Below are positions 1 through 6,981 of a DNA stretch of 7,443 nt, piece by piece. Both the position numbers and the translations under genes were made by a program. The number at the start of each line of letters is the position of its first letter. The stretch's first letter is position 1. The notes under the pieces were generated by a model, which was given only the letters and a program-made list of their open reading frames with translations, did not search any database and was not told the origin of the DNA. The DNA is from JAICIG01 sp035532215 (GTDB lineage: Bacteria; Planctomycetota; Planctomycetia; Pirellulales; JAICIG01): contig DATKRK010000023.1 in the NCBI GenBank assembly GCA_035532215.1, positions 1-7,443 on the forward strand, written 5' to 3'.

Positions 1-53
1 ATGTTCTGAAACACGGCTTCCGCCTTGCCAATCGATTCCATTTGCGCGATCAT
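1..53 (-). CDS. Partial ORF running off the left edge, possible transposase N-terminus
   Basis: An ATG at 53-51 opens a frame reading MIAQMESIGKAEAVFQN and leaves the window. It is preceded at 8 nt by a clean Shine-Dalgarno (GGAGG, minus strand of 62-66). Another ATG at 58-56 is in a frame that stops after two codons, so the ATG at 53 is the credible start. Only 17 residues are visible, too few to assign a family. A transposase is proposed only because the sequence interrupts another gene. Confidence 0.45.
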   Translation of the reverse strand, partial: MIAQMESIGKAEAVFQN

Positions 54-194
54 GACATGGACCTCCGTGGATGGATGGGTGATTTTTCACTACCTCTCAT
101 CCTACTGCGGAGGTCGCTTCTTTTCATGCTAGCACTCGCCGTGCAATGCATTGCTGCTCAATGACTTGTGGCAAGAGGTGGGCGAGTTGCAACC
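1..194 (-). mobile_element. Foreign sequence interrupting the methyltransferase gene, probable insertion-sequence end
   Basis: At about 194/195 the methyltransferase reading frame loses family resemblance: after ...HYLKVL it continues with 21 unrelated residues and stops. The sequence left of this point carries its own ribosome-binding site and ORF start (53 to 1), also on the minus strand. The segment contains a perfect 12-bp palindrome (143-154, GCAATGCATTGC) and a shorter inverted repeat (CTCGCC at 135-140 and GGCGAG at 181-186). A leader of about 140 nt between a terminus and a transposase-like start would fit an insertion sequence. The family was not recognised, and neither the opposite end nor a target-site duplication is in the window. 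A plain deletion junction joining an unrelated gene is the alternative. Confidence 0.5.
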
Positions 195-587
195 AAGGAC
201 TTTGAGATAATGGCATTCGTTATCGTCGATGGCGATCCACAAAGAGCCGTCACTTCTTAGGAGGTTACGTAACAGTTCGAGCCGGTCTCGCATCAATGAA
301 AGCCAAAGCGAGTGCTCGATCCCATCTTCGTAATGGGTGAATGCTGACCCCGTGTTGTACGGAGGATCGATAAAAACGCATTTAACCTTGCCCGTGAACT
401 CCTGCTCTAACGCCTTCAGTGCAAGCAGGTTGTCGCCGAAGATCAGCCGGTTATCGAACACGTCATGGTCGGTCACCCGCTGCGCGGCGTGATACGACTT
501 GCCGGGGTCTTCCAGCAGAATGCGCGGCTCCAACTTCGGCCGGTTCTCCTTGCCGATCCAGGTGAGTTCCAATTTCGTTTTGGCCAT
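129..587 (-). pseudogene. Truncated Type III-like (Mod) adenine DNA methyltransferase, N-terminal fragment
   Basis: This is the start of a site-specific DNA-methyltransferase of the Type III Mod-like beta class, which would transfer a methyl group from S-adenosylmethionine to adenine N6. Residues 50-58 (FGDNLLALK) precede the catalytic motif IV DPPYNTG at residues 74-80, followed by the typical SLWIAIDDNE stretch near 115-124. In beta-class enzymes the target-recognition region and the SAM-binding FxGxG motif lie after motif IV. Both are missing because family sequence ends at residue 131, codon 197-195. The last 21 residues come from the adjoining foreign DNA. Related Mod proteins are several times longer, so this fragment should be inactive. 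The ATG at 587 follows a weak GGA. The gene starts 57 nt after the Abi stop with no evident promoter, so cotranscription with it is likely. It probably supplied the modification half of a restriction-type system with the upstream helicase. Confidence 0.88.
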
Positions 588-644
588 AGTGTTCCGTGTG
601 ATCTTATCCCCCCGCCCCTTGAGACCGCCATCCTTTCTCTGACG

Positions 645-1565
645 TCAGTGCCAAACGGGGTGCTGGTCCCAGTCCTGTGGCATGCCCATGCACGCGAGTG
701 AATGGGGCGCGTTCGGTGGTGCCCTGAGCAGTGCGTGCAGGCGATCCTGCCAGTCGTCGGCAAACCCGCCGGTGGCCGGACATGCATTCAAGAGCTGCTG
801 CATGACGCAGAGCGTCGAGAACAGTCGGTCGTTGCCGGGCATCAGCGGCGGCTGCCATGCCTTGCCCTGCGGCAGCGTGGCCTTCATCGCCCACACCCGA
901 TCCCAGAGCCGCGCATGGTGGGCGCAGAGATTGCGGACGTAGACCAGGTGCAGCAGGATCGTGCCGAAGGCGACCGCTTGCAGGCGGTATCGTGACGAGA
1001 TGGCCTGCTGGTCGCGGCGATGCATTCCCCGGAACATGCGGACGAGCATGCCGAAGGACATGACCTCGGTGAGCATCCAGATGGGGAGGTCCGGATACTC
1101 GGCATAGTTCGCGCGGAAGTGCTTAATGAAGAGTTCGCTGGAACGGTCGGCCTCTTCTCGAAGACGGACCATGAAGTCGGCGTGGTCGAAGCGACCGAAG
1201 AAGTTGGCAGCGTCGGTATGCCCGAAAGCGCCGTGCGTCTGCCCGAAGTGGTACGCGAGCCACGCCCGGACGTCGATTTCAATGACTTCAAGCGCCTCGG
1301 TGAGCAGGTCGCGGAGCGCCACGTCGAACGCGTAGGCGCCGGTGATGTCCTCGAACGTGACGCCCTGGGGAAAGGAATGCCGCGGCTGCTCGAAGGCCAG
1401 ACAGTACCCGCTGAAGCGGTAGTAATTGACGTGCGACAGGAACCGCTCGGCCGCGGCCGGGTCGGCGACGGTGAGGCCGCGCGACCGGAGCTTGGCCACC
1501 TGATCGGCGTGGGACAGCCAGGGCTTCTGATACGAGGGCCGCTGGGCGGGCGGTTGCGTGCTCAT
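645..1565 (-). CDS. Abi_2-family abortive-infection protein (AbiD/AbiF-like) with HEPN-type RNxxxH motif
   Basis: The 306-aa product has the landmarks of the Abi_2 (AbiD/AbiF-like) family. These are an N-terminal KPWLSHADQVAKLRSRG segment, NYYRFSGYCLAFE at 47-59, an IEIDVRAWLAYHFGQTHGAF stretch near 95-114, LPIWMLTEVMSFG at 160-172 and RNLCAHHARLWDR at 211-223. The last contains R211-N212-x3-H216, the RNxxxH signature of HEPN ribonucleases. By family knowledge it would be a cytoplasmic phage-exclusion protein, plausibly an RNase that arrests infected cells. Length is normal for the family and no disruption is seen. The ATG at 1565 is chosen because GGAAGG lies 7 nt upstream. A GTG at 1625 would add 20 residues that overlap the leader hairpins. 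The gene has its own promoter and structured leader, and sits between helicase and methyltransferase as an inserted effector. Confidence 0.9.
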   Translation of the reverse strand: MSTQPPAQRPSYQKPWLSHADQVAKLRSRGLTVADPAAAERFLSHVNYYRFSGYCLAFEQPRHSFPQGVTFEDITGAYAFDVALRDLLTEALEVIEIDVRAWLAYHFGQTHGAFGHTDAANFFGRFDHADFMVRLREEADRSSELFIKHFRANYAEYPDLPIWMLTEVMSFGMLVRMFRGMHRRDQQAISSRYRLQAVAFGTILLHLVYVRNLCAHHARLWDRVWAMKATLPQGKAWQPPLMPGNDRLFSTLCVMQQLLNACPATGGFADDWQDRLHALLRAPPNAPHSLACMGMPQDWDQHPVWH

Positions 1566-1589
1566 GCTGCAACCTTCCCCGGCCAAGCC

Positions 1590-1659
1590 GGACGGGCGCA
1601 AAAAAAGAACCCGTCCTTGATGCACGTCACCTTCCGAAGAAGGGAGCGGTGCGACGGGT
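1590..1659 (-). promoter_or_regulatory. Attenuator-like leader with mutually exclusive hairpins upstream of the Abi gene
   Basis: Read on the minus strand, the leader holds three mutually complementary segments: ACCCGTC (1659-1653), GGACGGGT (1616-1609) and CCCGTCC (1596-1590). Pairing of the first with the second gives a 7-bp stem followed at once by TCTTTTTTT (1608-1600), the form of an intrinsic terminator. Pairing of the second with the third gives an alternative 7-bp stem that places the T-tract in its loop and would prevent the terminator. Between the first two segments is a small hairpin CCTTC-TTCG-GAAGG (1643-1630) with a stable UUCG tetraloop. The signal sensed is unknown, and function is inferred from pairing alone. 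Confidence 0.4.
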
Positions 1660-1670
1660 GTGATAACCCA

Positions 1671-1699
1671 ATACTAGCGGACGATGGGCGCGCTGGCAA
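1671..1699 (-). promoter_or_regulatory. Sigma70-type promoter for the Abi gene
   Basis: On the minus strand a -35 hexamer TTGCCA (1699-1694) and a -10 hexamer TAGTAT (1676-1671) are separated by exactly 17 nt. Transcription would start near 1664, giving a leader of about 100 nt before the ATG at 1565. It lies in the 287-nt gap after the helicase stop, so the Abi gene and the downstream methyltransferase fragment can be transcribed independently of the helicase. Confidence 0.6.
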
Positions 1700-1852
1700 G
1701 GGACGTATCGGCATTTCGGCCGTGCCGGATGAGCAATTCTGCCGCAAGAAAGGCGTGCGCCGTTGCGCATTGTGCAGGCGTACGAGAGGTTGCGGGCGCT
1801 CGGCGCAGCCGGCCGTCGGACAGGGGGTGGAGGGCATCGGGCGGGACATAGT

Positions 1853-4800
1853 CTACGCGAGCCTCCAGCGGAACGTGAAGAGATGCTGCCGGGACGTCTG
1901 CTGCTGGAGCTTGGCTTCCACGTCGGCGATCAATGAATCCTTGCGTTGCTCAATGTCGTCTTGGGCGTTGAAGAGTGTGCGCTTCTGGTGGTTGCGCTGC
2001 TGCTCCAGCTCATTGACCCGCTTCTGGGCGGCGACCTTGCTCTGCAGATCGCCGGCGAGTCGCTTGGCCTTCTTCGCCTCGCGAATCTCGATCTCGATCG
2101 ACTTGAGCTCGCGCTCCAGATTCTCCTTCAAATCGTCCGCCCACCGGTCGAGCTTGTCGGACTCGGCGTCGAAGAACGTCTCGTTGCGCACCTGCGTGTC
2201 GGCGCGAGGATGCGACCGGCCTGCGACGTGAGGGCCGCATCAAGCCGGGCCTCGTGGGCATCGTCGAGAGACACCTCGCTTCCCACGTCTGCCGGAATGG
2301 TCAGGAGCTTTTCGCACGTTTCGCGGTCGAGGATGAGGCCGTCGTCGGTGACGCCGGTGAGAAGGATCGTTTCCTCGGTATCGAGCGAGGCCACGGTGAG
2401 TTGCTCGGCGCGCAGCCACCCGGACTGGCCGCGCAGTCGCTCAACGAGCGTGATACGCGCACCACGGCGGGCATAGTCGAGGTGCAGCTCCCGCGGCGGG
2501 AGGGATCGCGTCTTCGCCTGGTTTATCAGGCTCTCTGCGAGCGGGTGGCCGGGGCGGTAGTGAAAATCCCCATCCTGCTCTCCATCGCGTTCGCGCTCCT
2601 GGGGCGGCTGGAGCCGGTAGCGACCCAGTGCAATGCCGACGGGCGGCAGTCCATCCGGGAGGCGGTTGAGCGTAAAGCGATGGTTGCTGACGTCGAAGTC
2701 CGCATGCCCGTCGAGTTCGGTTGCGGTCAAGGCCCAGAGCCAGTCCTCGTACCGGTCGAGGCGCTGCCGGGTTTCGGTCTGGCGGAGCCGCAATTTGTGA
2801 TGCACGTCCTCGTCGAAGTTTTCGAGTAGTTTCGTGCGCGCCTCCCGCAGGGTGGCGGAAATTTGCTCGTCGAGGTCGCGCTGGAGCTGATCGAACGCTT
2901 TCTCGATGTCGTCGGCGCTGCGGCACCGCTTGTAAATGTCGTTGATGCGCTTCTCGATGTCGATGCCCGATTCCAGTGCGCCGAGCACTTCGTCCGACGC
3001 ACCGAACACGCCGTCGAAGAGTTTGAACTTTTCATTGAGCAATTCAAAGACCCGCTGGTCCGCTTCGTTGGCGCGGTTCACGAAGTTGATGACCACCACG
3101 TCGTGCTTCTGCCCGTAGCGATGGCAGCGGCCGATCCGCTGTTCGATGCGCTGCGGGTTCCACGGCAGATCGTAGTTCACGACGAGCGAGCAGAACTGGA
3201 GGTTGACGCCTTCCGCGGCGGACTCCGTGGCAATCATGATCGACGAGCGATCGGCAAATTCTTCCACGAGCGCCGAGCGCATGTCGGCGGTGGGGGAGCC
3301 GCTGACGCACTCCTGGCCGTCGTGCCGCTTCAGCCACTCCTGATAGGTGCGTTTGGAATCCGGATCGGTGTTCGTGCCGTTGAAGAGGACGATGCTGCCG
3401 GCATAGCCGTTGGCTTCGAGCAAGCCACGCAAGTAGGTCTGCGTGCGGCGCGATTCGGTGAAGATCAGCGCTTTGGGCTTCGCCCCGAGCTCGACCGCCT
3501 TCGCAAACCCGAGGCGCAGCGCTTTGAGCAGGGATTCGCCCTTGGCGTTCTGCTGGATCGACTGCGCGAGCGTCTTATAACCGGCCAGTTCCTGCGCTTC
3601 GGCGCGGAGGCTTTTGAGGAGGTCGGCCGGCGGCGAGACAGGCGCCTCGGGAGTCGCCGACACGTCGGTGCCGGGCTGGTCCGTCTCCGCCCATTCGTCC
3701 TCAATCGCTTCCGTCTGCTCGAAGTCGTCACCGATCACCTCGGCAACGTGCTCACTGTTCTCGGCCTGGGCGGCGGTCTCCAGCTTCCTCAGCCGGCCGA
3801 TCATCGTGTCGAGGGTCGCGGCGATGGCGAACGACGACGACGCCAAAATCTTGCGGAGCACCAACTCGATGAGCTGGCGCTGGCTGTTCGGAAGCGCATG
3901 CAGGTTCTCGCGCTGCAGGTAGGCGGAGACGAGTTCGTAGAGCTGCTGTTCGTCGCGCGACGGCGTGAAGTCTTCAGTGATGGGGATGCGGCGCGTGTAG
4001 CGGACGTATTCGACGACCTGCTTACGCAACGTGCGCTGGCAGATCGGGGCCAGCCTCGCCCGCAGGTTCGCGAGCGTGCCGGCCGTCAGCGTGTCGGACT
4101 TTTTGCCGTAGAGATCCCGGAATGAATCCTCGCTGCCGAAGACGTGCTCGTCGACGAAGGTCACGAGGCCGTAGAGTTCCATCAGCGAATTCTGCAAGGG
4201 CGTCGCGGTGAGCAGCACCTTCGGCCGGCCGCGGATGGCGTCGCGCAGCGCTCGGGCGATCTTGTTATCCTTCTTATACACGTTGCGGAGCCGGTGGGCT
4301 TCGTCGATGACGACCAAATCCCACGGGATGGCCGCCACGTCGGCGGCCTTGGCGCGGGCGAAGTGATAGGAGCAGATGACGACCTGGTTTTGCTGCTGAA
4401 ACGGCGACGGCGATTTCCGGGAGAGTTCACGGAAGTTCTTCGACTCCAAGATGACCGATGGAATGAAGAATTTCTCGGCGAGTTCCTGGCTCCACTGCTT
4501 GCGCAGCGACGCGGGAACGATCACGAGGATGCGCCGTTTCTTTTCGGCCCACAGTTGGCTGATGATGATGCCGGCCTCGATGGTCTTTCCCAGCCCTACC
4601 TCATCGGCGAGAATCGCGCCGCGCGAGAGGGGAGAGCGGAAGGCGAAGAGGGCTGCATCCACCTGATGCGGGTTGAGATCAACGGTCGCGTTGCTGAGCG
4701 ATTGAGCCAGCTTGTCCGCCTGGTCGGCCCCGACTTTTTTCGTGAGTTCGTACGCGAGGTATTTGGAGTGATAGGCGGTGAACGGCGGCGTCGCTGCCGC

Positions 4801-5265
4801 TTCGATCACCGGGGAAAAGCGGGTCGCGGTAGGCTGTGCGTCAAAGCCGGCATCGTCGGTTGCTGTGCCGGGGTCGGGATCGTGCGGCCCTTCAAAGGCA
4901 TCTTCCGGTCGCCCGAACGGATGAAACCAGACCGGCTGCGGCTGCTCGCGTGGCGCGAGCGGCGGATCCAGCCGCACGGGGTTTGCCAGGCGCCACTCGT
5001 ACTCGCCGTCGCTGCCGACGCAATCCACGATCTCTACCGTGCCGACGATCATGCCGCGGGGGACGTGGACGAGCGGCGATCCTAGCAATCGCGTGATTTC
5101 CGCGTCGTCGAGGTCGGCGCTGCCGAGGGAAGCGTAGATGTACACGCGGCCGCGCCTCTTGGTCGGGTGCGAGCGGTATTCGACGGTTTTCTCGCCGCGC
5201 ACGATCAATTCCGCCCACGGCTGGCGGATGCTGAGCGCCTTGAGTTGTTCGTGGGTTGAGTTCAT
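1853..5265 (-). CDS. ASCH-domain/SNF2-family DEAH helicase, apparent frameshift near 2205
   Basis: This is a large cytoplasmic nucleic-acid translocase. An ASCH domain (about residues 8-110; LSIRQPWAELIVRGEKTVEY, then RGRVYIYAS and PRGMIVGTVEIVDCVG) is fused to a complete SNF2-type motor. The motor has Walker A DEVGLGKT at 221-228, DEAH at 321-324, TATPLQN at 353-359, ALIFTESRR near 599-606 and motif VI QRIGRCHRYGQ at 709-719. The frame from the ATG at 5265 stops at 2128, but its last 25 residues are unlike the family. The coiled-coil tail expected there (starting RNETFFDAESDKLDRW) reads in another frame from about 2200 to the stop at 1853. Restoring one base near 2200-2210 gives a protein of about 1137 aa; no slippery heptamer is visible. 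The ATG is chosen because ASCH begins just after it and it overlaps the preceding ORF as ATGA. With the downstream Mod it resembles restriction-type and DISARM DrmD-like helicases, but the exact system is uncertain. Confidence 0.85.
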
Positions 5266-5750
5266 GGCGAGGGAGGCTCCCGGCGCGCAGCGGGACTGGC
5301 GGATGGACGGGAAAGTCGGAAGAAGCCGGCCGCGCACTGCTTATCTGCTGGTGATCCCATCGCTGCCCACGATCCGTTTCTCGGGATTTGCGGGTGACCT
5401 TTGGATCGGCTGGGCTGGAAGCACCCCCGCCGCTCCATGAGGGGGGAAGCTGGTTGAGCCGGCATTATGGCGTCATGGTTGTGGAAAGTCCACCACCCGT
5501 CGGCGACTCGGACGAAGCGAGGTTTGAACCATTCGGGAATGCCGAATAGTTGCATCACGCGGCCGATCATCAGTGCGTGCTGTGTGGTCAACGCCAGCCG
5601 ATCTTTGCGGTGGATTCGATCGGTCTCTGACGAGAGCTCGGACGGGCCGGTTTCATGCGGTGGTGCCGACAGAATGGCATTAGAGGTAATGAGAGGTCGC
5701 TGTCGGCAAGGCAAGCGATGCGGGGCGAAGGCACAGACCGCCTTCAACAT
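5262..5750 (-). CDS. Possible small hypothetical ORF between the TIR-like gene and the helicase
   Basis: This stop-free frame fills the gap between the TIR-like stop (5680) and the helicase. Its TGA (5264-5262) overlaps the helicase ATG as ATGA, a classic translational-coupling arrangement. The stretch LALTTQHALMIGRVMQLFG followed by IPEWFKPRFVRVADGWW and TFHNHDAIM (about 5620-5465) shows a codon-position pattern typical of GC-rich coding DNA: by my count third-position GC is about 70 percent, first about 60 and second about 43. After that point the pattern is lost, and a different frame ending RIVGSDGITSR looks more protein-like, so the gene may be frameshifted or a remnant. The listed start at 5750 lies inside the TIR-like gene; the true start is unclear, possibly near 5680 or the ATG around 5561. 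No family was recognised. Confidence 0.35.
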   Translation of the reverse strand: MLKAVCAFAPHRLPCRQRPLITSNAILSAPPHETGPSELSSETDRIHRKDRLALTTQHALMIGRVMQLFGIPEWFKPRFVRVADGWWTFHNHDAIMPAQPASPLMERRGCFQPSRSKGHPQIPRNGSWAAMGSPADKQCAAGFFRLSRPSASPAARREPPSP

Positions 5751-6501
5751 GAAAGAGGTCGTTGAGCCCTTCCAAGATCGGCAAAAAGGTTCGTGGGAAC
5801 TGGCTCGGCGGAAACGGAATATATTCGTGGTCCGCGAGCAGCCCCTCCTTCAGCGCGACAGCTTCCTGCAGGAGAATGAAGAGCTGTTTTCTAAGCGCGG
5901 CGGCCGTCGCCAACTCTTGCGTGATCCATGTGAAATCTTGCTGTGGGGTCACGATCGCGAAAAACAAGTCGTGAGCCGCAAGACGAGATTTCACTTTGTC
6001 AGAGACGCTCGACGGAGAGAATGCCCGGCCCGATTGGGAACGAATCCCGAGCAGACCAAGAAATCGCGCGAGCTCGTTGGCGTATGCGGTTCCATCGTCC
6101 GTGAAACCGTGGGCAATAAACGCGCTGAGGAGGAGGCGACTCGAGCTGTTCAAGGTCAGCGGCTCCAAGGATAACAGAGTTGCCAAGGCATCGAGAATCT
6201 GCTCGGGCTGCTGACTCTTGTCGATACTGATTGAAATGCGATCATTGGTGCGTGTCTCAAGCTGAAACATTTCCCCCGACTCAGAATTGAGTGCGATCCA
6301 CATGTTCAGTGGCTGCCCTTTTTTCACAACGATTGAATCAACCTCTGCCATGTCATAAACGGAGTAGTATTCGGATTCGTAATAAATGCAATAGTTTGCG
6401 TAGGAGAAAGCCCAAGAGAACGAGCTGCCCAAAAGATCGCGGAGGCCGCGAATGTGGGCGGTACTAATCGGCTTCTTTACGTAAAAGCGAGTCAGATGCA
6501 T
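5680..6501 (-). CDS. TIR-like domain protein with an unrecognised N-terminal domain
   Basis: The 273-aa product has two parts. Residues 1-118 form an unrecognised domain rich in aromatic and beta-type sequence (SWAFSYANYCIYYESEYY). Residues 123-250 look TIR-like: an opening strand LLLSAFIAHGFTDD, an ANELARFLGLLGI helix, RLAAHDLFFAIVTPQ, then TWITQELATAAALRKQLFIL. E196 in WITQE sits where NADase TIR domains carry the catalytic glutamate, and HEYIPFPPSQFPRTFLPILE closes the fold. TIR proteins in bacterial defence typically consume NAD+ or make a nucleotide signal from it when phage is sensed, so an abortive-infection effector is inferred. The ATG at 6501 is the first in frame with the N-terminal domain but has no strong Shine-Dalgarno. 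The 5' third is clearly more AT-rich than its neighbours. It could instead be a TIR-fold protein of other function. Confidence 0.68.
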   Translation of the reverse strand: MHLTRFYVKKPISTAHIRGLRDLLGSSFSWAFSYANYCIYYESEYYSVYDMAEVDSIVVKKGQPLNMWIALNSESGEMFQLETRTNDRISISIDKSQQPEQILDALATLLSLEPLTLNSSSRLLLSAFIAHGFTDDGTAYANELARFLGLLGIRSQSGRAFSPSSVSDKVKSRLAAHDLFFAIVTPQQDFTWITQELATAAALRKQLFILLQEAVALKEGLLADHEYIPFPPSQFPRTFLPILEGLNDLFHVEGGLCLRPASLALPTATSHYL

Positions 6502-6613
6502 AAAGACAGGCTCAAAGAATTGTAGGGATTGATTTCAAACTGATTGCGCCATGGCGGACTCGCATTGCGAGGTTCCATCGCGGGGCGGCGCGAATGAGAT
6601 CATCGTAGGCGAA

Positions 6614-6789
6614 TCAGCGGTCGAGAATCGCCTCCGACGTGAGCCGCTCCAGTTGCCGTTCCACCGCCGCCAGTTCGCGATGCACGGGGCGGACGTCCCG
6701 CTCTCAACGCTGCTCACGATGCCGGCAAGCCAGTGGCCGATGCGCCGATCCATGCGGTGAACCTCCTCCCGGTGGACGTCGGCAAGCAT
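6614..6789 (-). pseudogene. Short coiled-coil hypothetical gene, probably frameshifted
   Basis: A frame opens at the ATG at 6789 or, better supported, at the ATG at 6753, which follows a very strong GGGAGGAGG (6770-6762) with 8-nt spacing. It reads MDRRIGHWLAGIVSSVE and then becomes arginine/tryptophan-rich and unlike protein, running to 6535. Near 6700-6705, at the sequence GAGAG, switching frame continues as DVRPVHRELAAVERQLERL and TSEAILDR, stopping at 6614. That continuation is a heptad-like, charged helix with normal codon usage. A 2-nt insertion or 1-nt deletion in the GAGAG run would explain the split. The 12 residues from the upstream ATG also look coding, so either start is possible. 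The family was not recognised. It lies 112 nt upstream of the TIR-like start and might have been its partner. Confidence 0.4.
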
Positions 6790-6926
6790 CTATGTCCCGC
6801 TTGAATGCTCTGCACGTTACATGGCGGCAGGATACTGGATAAGGACCAGAGCGCCGAGAGGGCGGACGATAGTTTTTCTTGCGCCTGCTGAGAACGATGG
6901 CGCAGTGGTTTTGAGCAAACGCTCGC

Positions 6927-6955
6927 CAAAACGGCCCCATGCCTGCGCATGGGGC
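6927..6955 (-). terminator. Probable intrinsic terminator after the 106-aa gene
   Basis: GCCCCATGC (6934-6942) and GCATGGGGC (6947-6955) form a perfect 9-bp stem with a 4-nt loop. On the minus strand the stem is followed by CGTTTTGG, a short T-run. It lies 26 nt past the stop of the 106-aa gene, so it should end that transcript and separate it from the defence genes. The T-run is only four bases, so efficiency may be modest. Confidence 0.6.
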
Positions 6956-6981
6956 GGTCTGAGAGCGGTGGATTTTCCTTA

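Noticed and set aside
640..647. Perfect TGACGTCA palindrome at the Abi stop codon
   Set aside because: An 8-bp palindrome is expected by chance at this window size, and no paired site or promoter accompanies it.
2195..2215. Programmed -1 ribosomal frameshifting in the helicase
   Set aside because: No X-XXY-YYZ slippery heptamer or evident downstream pseudoknot lies near the frame change; mutation or sequencing error is simpler.
1020..2231. 403-codon plus-strand frame across the Abi gene and helicase tail
   Set aside because: It lies opposite two recognised genes and their regulatory gap, has no ribosome-binding site of note and no recognisable domain.
2863..5085. Long plus-strand open frames opposite the helicase (2863-4125 and 4144-5085)
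   Set aside because: They are antisense to a gene with unmistakable SNF2 motifs; long antisense frames are expected in GC-rich coding DNA, and their translations show no family features.
588..5265. Canonical class 1 DISARM operon
   Set aside because: An SNF2 helicase and a methyltransferase are present, but the methyltransferase is Type III Mod-like and no drmA, drmB or drmC is in the window; the label would go beyond the evidence.
5467..6174. 235-codon plus-strand frame opposite the TIR-like gene
   Set aside because: The minus-strand protein has coherent TIR-like features; the antisense translation is charged and low-complexity.
6502..6545. Promoter for the TIR-like gene using TACAAT as -10
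   Set aside because: The only -35-like TTGAAA is 8 nt away, and nothing acceptable is found at 16-18 nt.
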